In this document: positions 49,604-58,144 of the stretch, piece by piece
Layout of the letters: each line of letters starts with the position of its first letter
Position numbering within the stretch: the stretch's first letter is position 1
Source of the DNA: Streptomyces sp. HUAS MG91
Lineage (GTDB): Bacteria; Actinomycetota; Actinomycetes; Streptomycetales; Streptomycetaceae
DNA length: 64,000 nucleotides
Reading direction: 5' to 3'
Assembly (NCBI RefSeq): GCF_040529335.1
Contig: NZ_CP159534.1
Location: forward strand, 7,874,001-7,938,000
Translations under genes and position numbers: made by a program
The notes under the pieces: generated by a model
The model's input: the letters and a program-made list of their open reading frames with translations, nothing else
Databases searched by the model: none
What the model was told of the DNA's origin: nothing

Positions 49604-52600
49604 CGGTTCCTCCGTGCCATCCAGGACAGGGCGGTCGCGCGAGCCAGGTACAGACATACGGCCTCCTCGTCGAAGTCGATGCCGATGTGCCGTACGAAGT
49701 GGGTGTGCAGCAGCGAGGCCAGGACGTCGTCGACGGCGATGCCGCGGGTGTGAGGCCCCGGCAGGTGAGGGCGGTAGGCGGCGAGCGCCGCGGTGCGGTC
49801 TGCCCATGCGTCGACCACCTCGCTTCCGCCTGGCGCCCGGCGCAGCGCGGTCCAGTCGTCGCTCGGATCGGCCAGCCGTACGCTCTCGCTGAACTGAGTG
49901 CGGGCCACTGGTGCCGGCGCGGTGGCTGGGACGTGGTCGATGATCCAGCGCATCCCGTCCCTCGTGTCGCCCAGAAACTGGGTCGCGATGGCCACCGTGT
50001 GCGCGACGGCCAGGATTCGGGCGGCCGGGCGGTTGGGCAGGGCGAGCTGGGCGAGCATGGCCCGCGAGTCCGCGCGGAACACGTCCTCCGCGGCCTGCCA
50101 TGCCAGGCCGGAGCCCCACCTGCCCATCTCCCGGTACGACGTGGGGAATCGGAAATCGGACAGGAGCCGTTCGGCCCGCAGCTCGTCCGCCCACCGGCTT
50201 ACCACGGCCGCCATGTCGCCGAACGCGGCAGAATCGGGCAGCGCGATCCGCAGCCGCAGGTGCGGGTCAGGATCACGGAAGCGGATGAACCACCACGGCG
50301 GCCCGCCCAGTTGTTCCAGCAGCCCGGGAAGATACTGGCCAAGGAGCACGTCCTGGCGGCGCAGATCCCCGTACAGAGTGGCGAGCAGCAGCGAGCCCGT
50401 GCCGGGGGGCTGTGCCTGTGCCGCAGAGAACAGTCGATCTCGAGTGGGCGTGGGCAGAGTAGGCCAGGACACCGGCCGGACCGCTTTGAGGGGAACAACG
50501 ACTTCATGCGCACGGCCATCGCACCACCCTGACGCGTCCTCGGGCGGCGCCTCAGTCACCACGGCCTGCCCGGCGCGCTGCAGATGACGGCGCAGCAAAC
50601 CACGGTGCACGGTGTCGTCCAGATCCAGGCGCAGATGCCGGTCGCCTTGAACGAGGTGAACGTGGCGGGGAAGACGCCGCCGCGACCGCCACTCGTCGAA
50701 CTTGTCTGCCTCTCCCGGAAAGTCCACGCCCGCCAGGCGCCATCGGGCGGCGGCGAGGATCGTGCGGCCATAGCGCAACCGCGGCAGGTAGGGCAGCGCG
50801 TTCGCCGCGCCCCAGTCGAAATCGGTGACCTGGGCGTACTGGGCGCGCGCCAGTTCGGACAGGAGACGGGCCAGGGGTGGCGTGTGCTGACGCAGGTTCA
50901 GGGCGTGCAGGGCAACCGCCTCGATGCGACGGCCCTGGGCGGGCGCGGCGAGGTACATGCGGCGGCCGTCGCAGGCCACGGCGAGGTCTGCCGGGGTGAG
51001 GACGTCGTCACTGCGCGGCCGGTGTTCGTCCAGGCTGATCACGGTCGGCAGGACGCGGGGGGTTCTGGTGACGTGAGCGCTCTGGACCCGCAGTGGGGGG
51101 AACGACAACTGCGCAGCGATCGTGTCCGGGTCTGCGGTAGGCAGCTCGCGCAGCTCGGCAGCCAGTGCCTCACGGTCGTCCGCGTCCAGGACGTTAAGGA
51201 ACCGGCCGCTGATGACGCCGGCGCCGCGTGACACGCTGAGCACTTCGACGCCGAAACGGCCCCCGGACAGGTCCTCGGTGGAGGCAGCGTGGATGCGCGC
51301 TGTGATCTCCAGGTGAGGCGGGTTGCGCGGACGGTCGGGCCCCAGATTCATCGCCGCGATCAGCTCGTCGGTCAGAGTCACTTCGTCATGGCCGTCGAGG
51401 ACGGCCGTCTGGGCGAGGCGCAGCAGGGTGTCATCGCGTACGGACAGACGACGGCGCTGAGTGTCCGCGTTGGTGCCCGGATACCCATCAGGGAATCCGA
51501 TGCCGCTGTCGGCGACGACGTCCAGCATCGGCACCATCGTGCCGATGCCGTAGCGCTCGTAGAACCGGCGCTGGTACGCCTTCCACTCGGCCGTTCCGTA
51601 CGGCAGCGGGCTCACCGTCGTGAGCACCGTGGCGGCCCGCTCCAACTCCTGCGCGACAGCGCGGGGCAGGACCAGGCTGGCGTCCAGCCGCAGGTCCAAG
51701 GCGAGCGGATGTTCCGTCAGCCCCGGTGCCGCCGCGCGCAGACTGGCAGCGGCGCGGTGGCGTCCGTACCGGCCCTCGCACTTCCGGACGGCCTCCTGTG
51801 CGGCACGTACCTCGCGGACCAGGTCACACGCGGCGGGAAGGCGGGCGGCATCCGCGGCATCGAGTTGGTGCAGCAGATGACCCAGGGCGTCGGACTGAGT
51901 GCTCGGGGCATGCAGACTGGTGAGCAGCACCCGGTGACGGAGAAGCCCTACGACCAGTTCGTTGACCGTGTCGGCTGCGACGCCCGGGAAGTCCGCCGCG
52001 AGTTTCCCAACGAGGGCGTCGAACCGGATCGGATCCTGTGCCGCATCCAGCACGCGGCACACGGGGGCGCTCAGCCCGATCGACGTCTCGACGGCACGCA
52101 TATCGCCCTGGCCGGGAGACCGGAACGGTACAACAAGCCGGTCCCCGCGGACGGAGACCGTGCTGTTAACCATCACGGGAAGCCGGTCGAGCAGCTCGGG
52201 GCACGATTCGAGCCGCTCCACAACGCGAGCCAGCCACGGTGCACTGGGCTGGACAACCGGCTTGTGCCCGGTACCCCATTCGGCGCGCGCGGACGGTCCG
52301 AACGGTGCCAGGGCCACACCGGCGAGCAGACCGAACGGAGTGGCCCGGTGCGCAGCCCGCAGGAGGTAGCGCAGCACGGACGCGGTCGCCTTACCGATGT
52401 CGCGTGCGGGCGGGTTCGGCGCGCCGAGCAACGTGTTGATGCGTTCGGCGAACGCGGGGCTGGCGTGCCCCAGCGCTTCCACCGTCTCTTGGTCGTTCCA
52501 GACCGTCCGCAACCACTGCAGGCGGGCGGCAGCCGCGCCGGGCGCCGGGTCGTCAAGATCGGGGCACGGCGGGAAGGGAAGTATGGGACGGGTGACGGCC

Positions 52601-52647
52601 CGCACGAGTGCGACGTCACCACAGCGGTAGGCAGCACGCGATGCCAT
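49600..52647 (-). CDS. lanB: LanB-type lanthipeptide dehydratase, full length
   Basis: 1015 residues from the ATG at 52647 (MASRAAYRCGDVALVRA), with GGAGGA 5 bases upstream. The first 650 or so residues match the glutamylation domain of class I dehydratases (RYLLRAAHRATPFGLLAGVALA, FYERYGIGTMVPMLDVV). The last 280 match the SpaB-type elimination domain (TGSLLLATLYGDLRRQDVLLGQYLPGLLEQL, PPWWFIRFRDPDPHLRLRIALPDS, FRFPTSYREMGRWG). The enzyme uses glutamyl-tRNA to activate Ser/Thr and then eliminates glutamate, giving Dha/Dhb. Both domains are in one chain. A strong hairpin separates it from the precursor gene; its stop overlaps the LanC start. Confidence 0.93.
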   Translation of the reverse strand: MASRAAYRCGDVALVRAVTRPILPFPPCPDLDDPAPGAAAARLQWLRTVWNDQETVEALGHASPAFAERINTLLGAPNPPARDIGKATASVLRYLLRAAHRATPFGLLAGVALAPFGPSARAEWGTGHKPVVQPSAPWLARVVERLESCPELLDRLPVMVNSTVSVRGDRLVVPFRSPGQGDMRAVETSIGLSAPVCRVLDAAQDPIRFDALVGKLAADFPGVAADTVNELVVGLLRHRVLLTSLHAPSTQSDALGHLLHQLDAADAARLPAACDLVREVRAAQEAVRKCEGRYGRHRAAASLRAAAPGLTEHPLALDLRLDASLVLPRAVAQELERAATVLTTVSPLPYGTAEWKAYQRRFYERYGIGTMVPMLDVVADSGIGFPDGYPGTNADTQRRRLSVRDDTLLRLAQTAVLDGHDEVTLTDELIAAMNLGPDRPRNPPHLEITARIHAASTEDLSGGRFGVEVLSVSRGAGVISGRFLNVLDADDREALAAELRELPTADPDTIAAQLSFPPLRVQSAHVTRTPRVLPTVISLDEHRPRSDDVLTPADLAVACDGRRMYLAAPAQGRRIEAVALHALNLRQHTPPLARLLSELARAQYAQVTDFDWGAANALPYLPRLRYGRTILAAARWRLAGVDFPGEADKFDEWRSRRRLPRHVHLVQGDRHLRLDLDDTVHRGLLRRHLQRAGQAVVTEAPPEDASGWCDGRAHEVVVPLKAVRPVSWPTLPTPTRDRLFSAAQAQPPGTGSLLLATLYGDLRRQDVLLGQYLPGLLEQLGGPPWWFIRFRDPDPHLRLRIALPDSAAFGDMAAVVSRWADELRAERLLSDFRFPTSYREMGRWGSGLAWQAAEDVFRADSRAMLAQLALPNRPAARILAVAHTVAIATQFLGDTRDGMRWIIDHVPATAPAPVARTQFSESVRLADPSDDWTALRRAPGGSEVVDAWADRTAALAAYRPHLPGPHTRGIAVDDVLASLLHTHFVRHIGIDFDEEAVCLYLARATALSWMARRNR

Positions 52648-52676
52648 GGATCGTCCTCCGAGGTCCAAGGTGGGCG

Positions 52677-52711
52677 GGTGGTGCCTCTGCGGCAGACGCA
52701 GGGGCACCACC
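52677..52711. terminator. Hairpin between precursor and dehydratase genes (attenuator candidate)
   Basis: Fifteen paired bases (52677-52691 with 52697-52711, one T-G wobble) enclose a 5-base loop, 26 bases after the precursor stop and 30 bases before the LanB start. In RiPP operons such a hairpin typically lets the precursor be made in excess of the enzymes. Confidence 0.75.
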
Positions 52712-52736
52712 GTGAGCGAAGTGCGCGAACGCAGGC

Positions 52737-52910
52737 TCAGGCGACGTTGGTGGTGCAGGCGCCGCAGGTCTCGCCGCATCCGTCGTCGGTCAGGTTGATC
52801 AGACCGGCGACGTCACCGACCTCCAGCAGCACAACGTCCAGGGCGAAGCCGTCACTGGCCGCCGCGGGCTTCTGGATCTTCGTGGTCCCGGCGTCATTTC
52901 GAGGTGCCAT
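52737..52910 (-). CDS. FxLD-family lanthipeptide precursor
   Basis: 57 residues from the ATG at 52910, chosen because GGAGAG lies 4 bases upstream; an ATG at 52922 would add MESE and overlap that ribosome site. The leader is charged and Ala-rich and contains FALD at 22-25, the defining motif of the FxLD precursors. The C-terminus is LTDDGCGETCGACTTNVA, with Cys at 45, 49 and 52 and Thr at 41, 48, 53 and 54 as candidates for dehydration and ring formation; it contains no Ser. Asp42-Asp43-Gly44 is a plausible isoaspartate site. It is first in the operon with LanB, LanC and the methyltransferase. Leader cleavage site and protease are not evident in the window. Confidence 0.9.
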   Translation of the reverse strand: MAPRNDAGTTKIQKPAAASDGFALDVVLLEVGDVAGLINLTDDGCGETCGACTTNVA

Positions 52911-53408
52911 TTCGCTCTCCATGTGATCGGGGTTGCGGATGGGAAGTGCGGGAATTCCGTGCCCGTTGCCGGTCAGCTACGACCGAGCACGCAGGCCCCG
53001 CACGGGTGCTGCTGCTTGTGACGGCAATTTGGGGTGCCGTCACATGCCTTCCGGAGCCGGGCCTATGGCCGACTGCCCGCCACCGGGTTGGTCCGCCCTG
53101 TACCGGGCGGACGATTGAGCGGGCCGGCCGCAAGCTCCCCCACAGAGCGCGGCCGGGGCGCGCCACGGCGCCGACTTCTCTCCGCTCCGTGCGCGTCTGC
53201 AGCACGGGGAGGGCTGCTGCGCACGCCTGAAAGGCAGAAGAGAAGACCCCAGTTCGGGAGTTATCTGCGCGCGGTCTCACGGTGCGCAGACGCTCGTGCT
53301 CCTGATTGGCACGGTCGGGGGAGAGTCCGGCGCGGAGGCAATGCCACTGAATTTGGGGGAGCCAGTAAGCCGTGCCCCCGCGCCGGGAGTCGAGGGAGGG
53401 AGCGCGCA
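52911..53408. other. Intergenic region upstream of the lanthipeptide operon
   Basis: 498 bases with no supportable gene; a 171-codon minus-strand frame (52894-53409) has Arg/Ala/Pro/Ser-rich shadow composition and is rejected. The cluster promoter must lie here. No dedicated regulator, exporter or protease gene is visible. Confidence 0.55.
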
Positions 53409-53792
53409 TCAGCCGTCGTCTCCCATCACGTCGAGGAGCGCGCTGATCGCGATGGCGAAGCGGCGTACGTACAGCAGTGCGCCATCGAGGTCGGGGCGTT
53501 CCTCGTGCAAGCCCTTCAGGCGGACGATCTCGTCCATCGGGTAGACGGGCGTCCGGTGCGGGGCGGAATAGATGAGCTGTCGAGCCGCGCTGCGGAATCG
53601 GTTGCCGATCACCAGGAGTTGGCCGGGGGTGAAGTGCTCGGCGGCGTCAAGCACGTCGTTTAAGGCGTCGTACACGGCATCGCTCAAGTCGTCCTCGGCC
53701 AGGGAGCGGGCGAGCGAGTTGATGATCCGGTGTAAGTCCGCCTCGCGGGTGGGCAGCGGCGCGCGGGCCGGCCAGGTGTCGGTGACGGTCAT
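53409..53792 (-). CDS. DUF6415-like small helical protein
   Basis: 127 residues from the ATG at 53792, overlapping the upstream ATP-binding protein gene by 4 bases. The sequence is helical (LPTREADLHRIINSLARSLAEDDLSDAVYDALNDVLDAAEHFTPGQLLVIGNRFRSAARQLI) and ends with YVRRFAIAISALLDVMG, resembling small streptomycete proteins associated with natural-product loci (DUF6415 type). No catalytic motif. Third gene of a coupled minus-strand trio. Confidence 0.65.
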   Translation of the reverse strand: MTVTDTWPARAPLPTREADLHRIINSLARSLAEDDLSDAVYDALNDVLDAAEHFTPGQLLVIGNRFRSAARQLIYSAPHRTPVYPMDEIVRLKGLHEERPDLDGALLYVRRFAIAISALLDVMGDDG

Positions 53793-54361
53793 GATGTGCT
53801 TCCTGGGGGGATTCGGAGAGTGCACCAGGTGGTGGCGCCGCCGTCGCTGGTGCCCCACTGGTCGGTCAGCAGGGCGACGAGGAACAAGCCGCGCCCGGAT
53901 TCGGAGTCCTCGGTGGGGGTCTGGAGCACGGCGGGTGTCTGCTTGCCGTCGGCTACCTCGATACAAAGGTCGTCACCCTGCAGGCGTATGCGCAGTACCG
54001 TGTCCCGGCCGCCGTGCTCGATGGCGTTCGTGACCAGTTCGGAGACGATCAGGACGGCGTCGTCGATGATGGCCGTGGGGACCTTCCAGTGGCGCAGGGA
54101 CGCGGCGGTGATGCGGCGAGAACGGCTGACGAAGCCCGGGTCGGATGCGAACGACACCTCGAATTTGCAGCGGGAGGGCGCTGCGGGAGATGCCACGGCT
54201 GGAGGAGCGGCGGGTGCGACGGCTGGTGCAGCAGCCTTGTGGACGGGCCTCTCCGGGTCGGTGGGCGAGAGAGCTGGCGGCACCAGACGGCGTTGTGTCA
54301 CCTCTCGCACATCGGTTTCCGCTGCATGATGCCGGCCCGAGCCGGTACGCGGCCGCCTCAT
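53789..54361 (-). CDS. ATP-binding protein of the anti-sigma/HATPase type
   Basis: 190 residues from the ATG at 54361 (MRRPRTGSGRH). An Ala/Pro-rich linker covers residues about 30-60. The rest is a GHKL ATPase fold like RsbW: N-box Glu...Asn in DDAVLIVSELVTNAIEHGG, G1 box EVADGKQTP and G2 box ESGRGLFLVALL. Such proteins in streptomycetes are thought to act as serine kinases on anti-sigma antagonists or as part of regulatory pairs. Start and stop overlap both neighbours by 4 bases, so the three genes are translated together. Confidence 0.88.
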   Translation of the reverse strand: MRRPRTGSGRHHAAETDVREVTQRRLVPPALSPTDPERPVHKAAAPAVAPAAPPAVASPAAPSRCKFEVSFASDPGFVSRSRRITAASLRHWKVPTAIIDDAVLIVSELVTNAIEHGGRDTVLRIRLQGDDLCIEVADGKQTPAVLQTPTEDSESGRGLFLVALLTDQWGTSDGGATTWCTLRIPPGSTS

Positions 54362-54867
54362 CGGTTCTCTCCGGTCTCCGCAGAAACGAGGGCAAGGAAC
54401 CCGCCACCGCCGTCGATGAAGGAGAGCTGCAGGGCGTACTCGTCGAGGTGCAGGGAGATCGCTGAGTAGGTCACTGCCACGACCCCGTTGACGAATCCGC
54501 CCCGGATCTGCTGCCGCGCGACGGACCAGCTCGGCCGTAACAGCGGGTCCGTCACACCGAGTCGGTCCGTGAAGACCTGCAGGCTGCTGCTCTGCCACCC
54601 CTGGGCTTCGGCGTAGGCGCGTGCCGCCTCACAGAATCGGGCGGGGGTGCTCCCGGACCGGGCAAGTACGTACAGGCACACACGCGGTGTGCGGCCACGC
54701 AGCTTTATCGCGTCAAGGCGCCGGTCGAGAACCTCGCGTCGCTCGTCCATCAGCCTCAGTAGGGGGTCAGCCTCAATGCGGGGCCGGTCCGGATTCCACT
54801 GAGCTTCGTGCTCGCGCTCGGTGTCCATCCAGTCCTGTCCCGATCGGGCAGAGATGCTCTGGCGCAT
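54358..54867 (-). CDS. Resolvase-like-fold protein, probably not an active recombinase
   Basis: 169 residues from the ATG at 54867; an internal Met at residue 14 is an alternative start. The central part (RVCLYVLARSGSTPARFCEAARAYAEAQGWQ, then FTDRLGVTDPLLRPSWSVARQQIRGGFVNGVVAVTYSAISLHLDEYALQLSFIDGGGGFLALVS) follows the serine-recombinase catalytic fold segment by segment, but the motifs are worn and the DNA-binding part is absent. It is first in a coupled operon with an ATP-binding protein and a DUF6415-like protein, so a regulatory use of the fold is more likely than recombination. Similarity judged by eye. Confidence 0.6.
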   Translation of the reverse strand: MRQSISARSGQDWMDTEREHEAQWNPDRPRIEADPLLRLMDERREVLDRRLDAIKLRGRTPRVCLYVLARSGSTPARFCEAARAYAEAQGWQSSSLQVFTDRLGVTDPLLRPSWSVARQQIRGGFVNGVVAVTYSAISLHLDEYALQLSFIDGGGGFLALVSAETGENR

Positions 54868-55143
54868 GACAGCCTCGGCTCGTAAATCAGCGGTGGGGTG
54901 CCGGCGCGGCCCGGCCCCGTGGAGCTCAGGGAAGACGCTCCCGGTAGGGGCCGGAACCGCACCACTTGATCAGGGGCAGAGGCCCCTAGGTGATCGGTCG
55001 ACAGAAATGGATCGGTCGACTCGCTCGCACAACAGGTAACCCCCGTCTCATTTCCAGGAGGTAGGGGTTCTCGCCCCGTTTCACGCAGCGGCAGTTAGGG
55101 GCTTTTGACCTCCTCTTTGCATGACGGTGAGTGCGCGTGTGCC

Positions 55144-55149
55144 TACAGT
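55144..55149 (+). promoter_or_regulatory. -10 hexamer for a leaderless regulator transcript
   Basis: TACAGT lies 6 bases before the ATG at 55156; TTGCAT at 55119-55124 could be a weak -35 element with 19-base spacing. Confidence 0.4.
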
Positions 55150-55155
55150 GCGGCC

Positions 55156-56433
55156 ATGGAGACCACGCGCAACGAGGCGCTTGAGGCGTGGATGAGCGAC
55201 CATGGGTACAGCTCCAACAGCCTGGCCAAGGAGGTGAATTCAGGTCTGGAGCGACTCACCGGCAAACTGGGGAAGTGTGACGGTCGCCAGGTCCGGGAAT
55301 GGCGAGCAGGGCGTGCCCGCTGGCCCAACGTGGCGACGCGGACGGTCCTGGAGGAACTCTCCGGGCGCACTGCCGTGGAATTAGGGTTCGTGCCACGGGG
55401 TCGGCCTTCGTCTACGGCCGCCCCACCGCAGGAGGATCCCATGTACCGCCGCACCCTCGTCGCCGGCACGGTCTCGGCCGCCGTGGCTGCCGCCGTCCCC
55501 GGCACCGCCTCCCCGCGCAGGATTGGGATGACGGACGTCACGCGCCTCCAGGACCTGTTCGCCGCGGTCGTCGCCAGCGACCACACACGCGGCGGGCAAC
55601 TCGACATCGAGCAGCGGGCCGTCCGCCTGGCCGATCGCGCGATGAACCTGCAGAACTCGGGCAGCGCCACCCAGCGCGTGCGCGGCAGCCTCTACGCCAC
55701 CGCCGCCAGTTTTCGTTCCTCGGCGATGTGGGCCGCAATTGACGGACGCCGCTTCCAGGACGCCATCGCCCACATGCGGGAGGCGCAGACGCTCGCCGAA
55801 CTCTCCGGCGATCAAGCCATCAAGTTCCGCATCTGGAGCCACGCGGGCAGCCTCTACCGTCACATGGGGCGATCAACCGACGCCCGCGCCGCCAACGACG
55901 TCGCACGCAACCTCAGCATCACGCGCCGCGACCCGATGTTCGCCTCCCTCGGCCTGGCCCGCCAGATGGCCATCCAGGGAGTCGCGCACGAACGCGGCGG
56001 CCTGCCGCGCACGTTCGACCATGCTCAGACCGCCATGGAGCGGGCCGACCAGGGGACCTTTCGCCCCCTCTGGCTAACGGCCTTCTACGACGATGCTGAA
56101 CTACACTCGCTCGCCCTCACCGCTTACCTCGCAGCCGGTATCTGGCCCACCGCCGAATTCCACGCTCACCAATGCCTGCGCGTTCTGCGACCGCACATGA
56201 AGCGTTCGCGGGCCATCGCCACCAGCCGACTCGCGCAGGCGCAGCTCGCCCAGGGTGACGTCGACACCGCCACCCACACCGCGATGAAGGTCCCGGCCGA
56301 CGCTGCTACCCAACACGCCCGGGTATCGCGCATGCTGCAAGAATTCACCGCCGCCCTGCGGGCCACCGCACCGGGCAGCGACAGCGTACGCACCTGGACC
56401 GAGCACACCGCCGCCTGGAGGGCCACAGCATGA
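55156..56433 (+). CDS. XRE-like regulator with helical-repeat C-terminus
   Basis: 425 residues from the ATG at 55156 (METTRNEALEAWMSDHGYSSNSLAKEVN). The first 75 residues form a helix-turn-helix of the type found in streptomycete regulators that end the domain with VREWRAGRARWPNVATRTVLEEL. A Pro/Ser linker and a hydrophobic segment (RRTLVAGTVSAAVAAAVPG) follow, then TPR-like repeats (IAHMREAQTLAELSGDQAIKFRIWSHAGSLYRHMGRSTDAR). It probably senses a ligand or partner through the repeats. It is divergent from the HATPase operon and overlaps the acetyltransferase start by 4 bases. Confidence 0.82.
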   Translation: METTRNEALEAWMSDHGYSSNSLAKEVNSGLERLTGKLGKCDGRQVREWRAGRARWPNVATRTVLEELSGRTAVELGFVPRGRPSSTAAPPQEDPMYRRTLVAGTVSAAVAAAVPGTASPRRIGMTDVTRLQDLFAAVVASDHTRGGQLDIEQRAVRLADRAMNLQNSGSATQRVRGSLYATAASFRSSAMWAAIDGRRFQDAIAHMREAQTLAELSGDQAIKFRIWSHAGSLYRHMGRSTDARAANDVARNLSITRRDPMFASLGLARQMAIQGVAHERGGLPRTFDHAQTAMERADQGTFRPLWLTAFYDDAELHSLALTAYLAAGIWPTAEFHAHQCLRVLRPHMKRSRAIATSRLAQAQLAQGDVDTATHTAMKVPADAATQHARVSRMLQEFTAALRATAPGSDSVRTWTEHTAAWRATA

Positions 56434-56969
56434 CCTCGGCACCCGCCATCGAACTCAGGTCATTCACCGAACTGGACGCCGCCCGCGGCGACCTGCTCGA
56501 CGTCTACGCCGAAGTCCGCGCACCTCTGCTGCATCTCGCGAACTACTCGATCACTGCCTTCGGGGAACGCATCGACAGGCACGGGGCCGAAGCCGGGTTC
56601 TTGGCCGTGCTCGCCTATGACGACGACCACCCGGTTGGGTACGCCTACGGCAACCGGATCGAGGACGGAGACCGCTATTGGCAGCGCACCGACCCGGCGC
56701 CGAGCGAGAAGTACACGCAGCACCCCGCCGTGGCACTCAAGGAGATCGGAGTCCGGCCGGGGTGGCGCGGCACGGGCATAGCGCGTCGGATCCACGACGC
56801 GCTGCTCGCCGAGCGTTCGGAACCGTATGTGACGCTCATGGTCAACGAGGCGGCCGGGGACGGGAAGGTGCACGCGCTGTACCGATCGTGGGGGTACGAG
56901 GACATCGGCTATAGCCAGCCCTCACCGGCGTCACCTCGCCTGACCGTGATGATCCGTCAGGCGCAATGA
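56430..56969 (+). CDS. GNAT-family N-acetyltransferase
   Basis: 179 residues, ATG overlapping the previous stop (ATGA). The acetyl-CoA site is in ALKEIGVRPGWRGTGIARRIHDALLAER and the final ALYRSWGYEDIGYSQP segment is typical. The pairing with an XRE regulator with helical repeats recurs in streptomycetes. Substrate unknown. Confidence 0.88.
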   Translation: MTSAPAIELRSFTELDAARGDLLDVYAEVRAPLLHLANYSITAFGERIDRHGAEAGFLAVLAYDDDHPVGYAYGNRIEDGDRYWQRTDPAPSEKYTQHPAVALKEIGVRPGWRGTGIARRIHDALLAERSEPYVTLMVNEAAGDGKVHALYRSWGYEDIGYSQPSPASPRLTVMIRQAQ

Positions 56970-57000
56970 CCCGTTGTGCCAGCCATCAGTTCTCCAGGAG

Positions 57001-57270
57001 TCAGGCCGTCGCGTTGGACGCGTCGTAGGCGGGCCTCCCTCGAGTTCGCCGAGGCGTCGGTTGTACCTGTCCGTCGTCGGGGGGCCGTTGTGGTCGGCTC
57101 AGTACTGGATCCTCTCGAGACGGGCGTTCGGGCGCCTCAAGGCGTGCGTGATCGTGGAGTGCTTGAGAACATGCGGGCCGACTCTCTCCTGCGGCAGTCC
57201 AGCCTTCTTGGCGACCGACCCGATGGCTCGGAGGGCGGCCGGTTCGTCTAGTCGGTTGCCGGTCCACGTG
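57001..57270 (-). pseudogene. Tyrosine-recombinase (integrase) C-terminal remnant
   Basis: On the minus strand one frame reads TWTGNRLDEPAALRAIGSVAKKAGLP, then GPHVLKHSTITHALRRPNARLERIQY, a TGA, and ADHNGPPTTDRYNRRLGELE; the end (PAYDASNATA) lies in another frame. This is the C-terminal catalytic region of phage-type integrases (His-x-x-x, His, Tyr order), broken by a stop where relatives have Trp and by a frameshift. It shows past integration of a mobile element; no attachment repeats were found. Confidence 0.65.
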
Positions 57271-57676
57271 CAGAAGTTAGAACCTCGGTGCGGCCCGCGA
57301 TGAGGGGCTGGATGACCTGCCAGACGAACAGCGGGACGGGCTTCGTGGCCCAGAAGTGCGGCCGTGACGCCGGTAGCGCACCTGTGCGTTTTCCCATCAC
57401 GGAGGCCCAGTTCAGGAGGTGTCTGGCCTCAGTGCCACCACCATGACGACGGCTCCGCCGATGAGTATCGGCAGGAGGATGATGATCTGGACTGGGCCGA
57501 AGCTGATCGTGGCCAGGTACGGCAACGGGTGACGGACCCCCATCGCAGTCGCGGCAACCGCAGAAGCTGACGGCCTCGCACTCGACGCTGGCGTTCTCGA
57601 CGCCCGAGCAGCGAAGCATCTGTCCGAAGTAGCTTGATCGGCAACGGAGATGGCTGCGGAGGAGGAGGGTTAGGAC
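57271..57676. other. Gene-poor stretch between the integrase remnant and the TrmO-like gene
   Basis: No supportable gene. The minus-strand frame 57248-58201 is mostly a shadow of the TrmO-like gene; its last 55 residues (WASVMGKRTGALPASRPHFWATKPV...) might be part of the decayed mobile element but match nothing I recognise. Confidence 0.45.
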
Positions 57677-58144
57677 ATGACGTTGGAGATCGAGCCGATC
57701 GGGGAAGTCGTCGAGGGCCGTACAGAGGTTGCAGACGACTACTGGGGCGGCATCGAGTCGGTGATCCAGCTGGACGAGAAGTTCCCCCTCGACGCCGTGC
57801 AGGGTCTCCCTGAGTTTTCGCACCTGATCGTTTTGTGGCATTTCGATCAGGCCTCGCCCGCGGACGTCGAGTACCACGCTCGATGCCCGCGCGGGAACGC
57901 TACCTGGCCGGCCACCGGCACCTTCGCCCACCGCAATCACCGCAGGCCCAACCAGCTTGCGCAGTCGTTTCCCCGGCTCCTGCAGGTCGACGGCCTTCGC
58001 CTTCGCGTCGCCGACCTGGACGCAGTTGTCGGAACGAAGATCTACGACCTCTCGCCGTACTTCGCCGAGATGGGTCCCCGCGGGCCAGTCCTTGAACCGA
58101 CTTGGCCCCGGGAAATGCTGGTCGACTACTGGTCCGAGAAGTAG
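57677..58144 (+). CDS. TrmO/YaeB-family tRNA methyltransferase-like protein
   Basis: 155 residues from the ATG at 57677 with GGAGGAGGG 8 bases upstream. TrmO proteins use SAM to methylate N6-threonylcarbamoyladenosine in tRNA. Family features are IEPIGEVVEGR at the start, GLPEFSHLIVLWHFDQAS, HRRPNQLAQSFPRLLQVDGLRLRVADLDAVVGTKIYDLSPY, and the terminal YWSEK. The usual RPNPIG-type loop is modified here (RPNQLAQ), so substrate use may differ. Confidence 0.85.
   Translation: MTLEIEPIGEVVEGRTEVADDYWGGIESVIQLDEKFPLDAVQGLPEFSHLIVLWHFDQASPADVEYHARCPRGNATWPATGTFAHRNHRRPNQLAQSFPRLLQVDGLRLRVADLDAVVGTKIYDLSPYFAEMGPRGPVLEPTWPREMLVDYWSEK

Noticed and set aside
52894..53409. 171-codon minus-strand frame upstream of the lanthipeptide precursor
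   Set aside because: Low-information composition; it overlaps the precursor ribosome site and shows no family resemblance.
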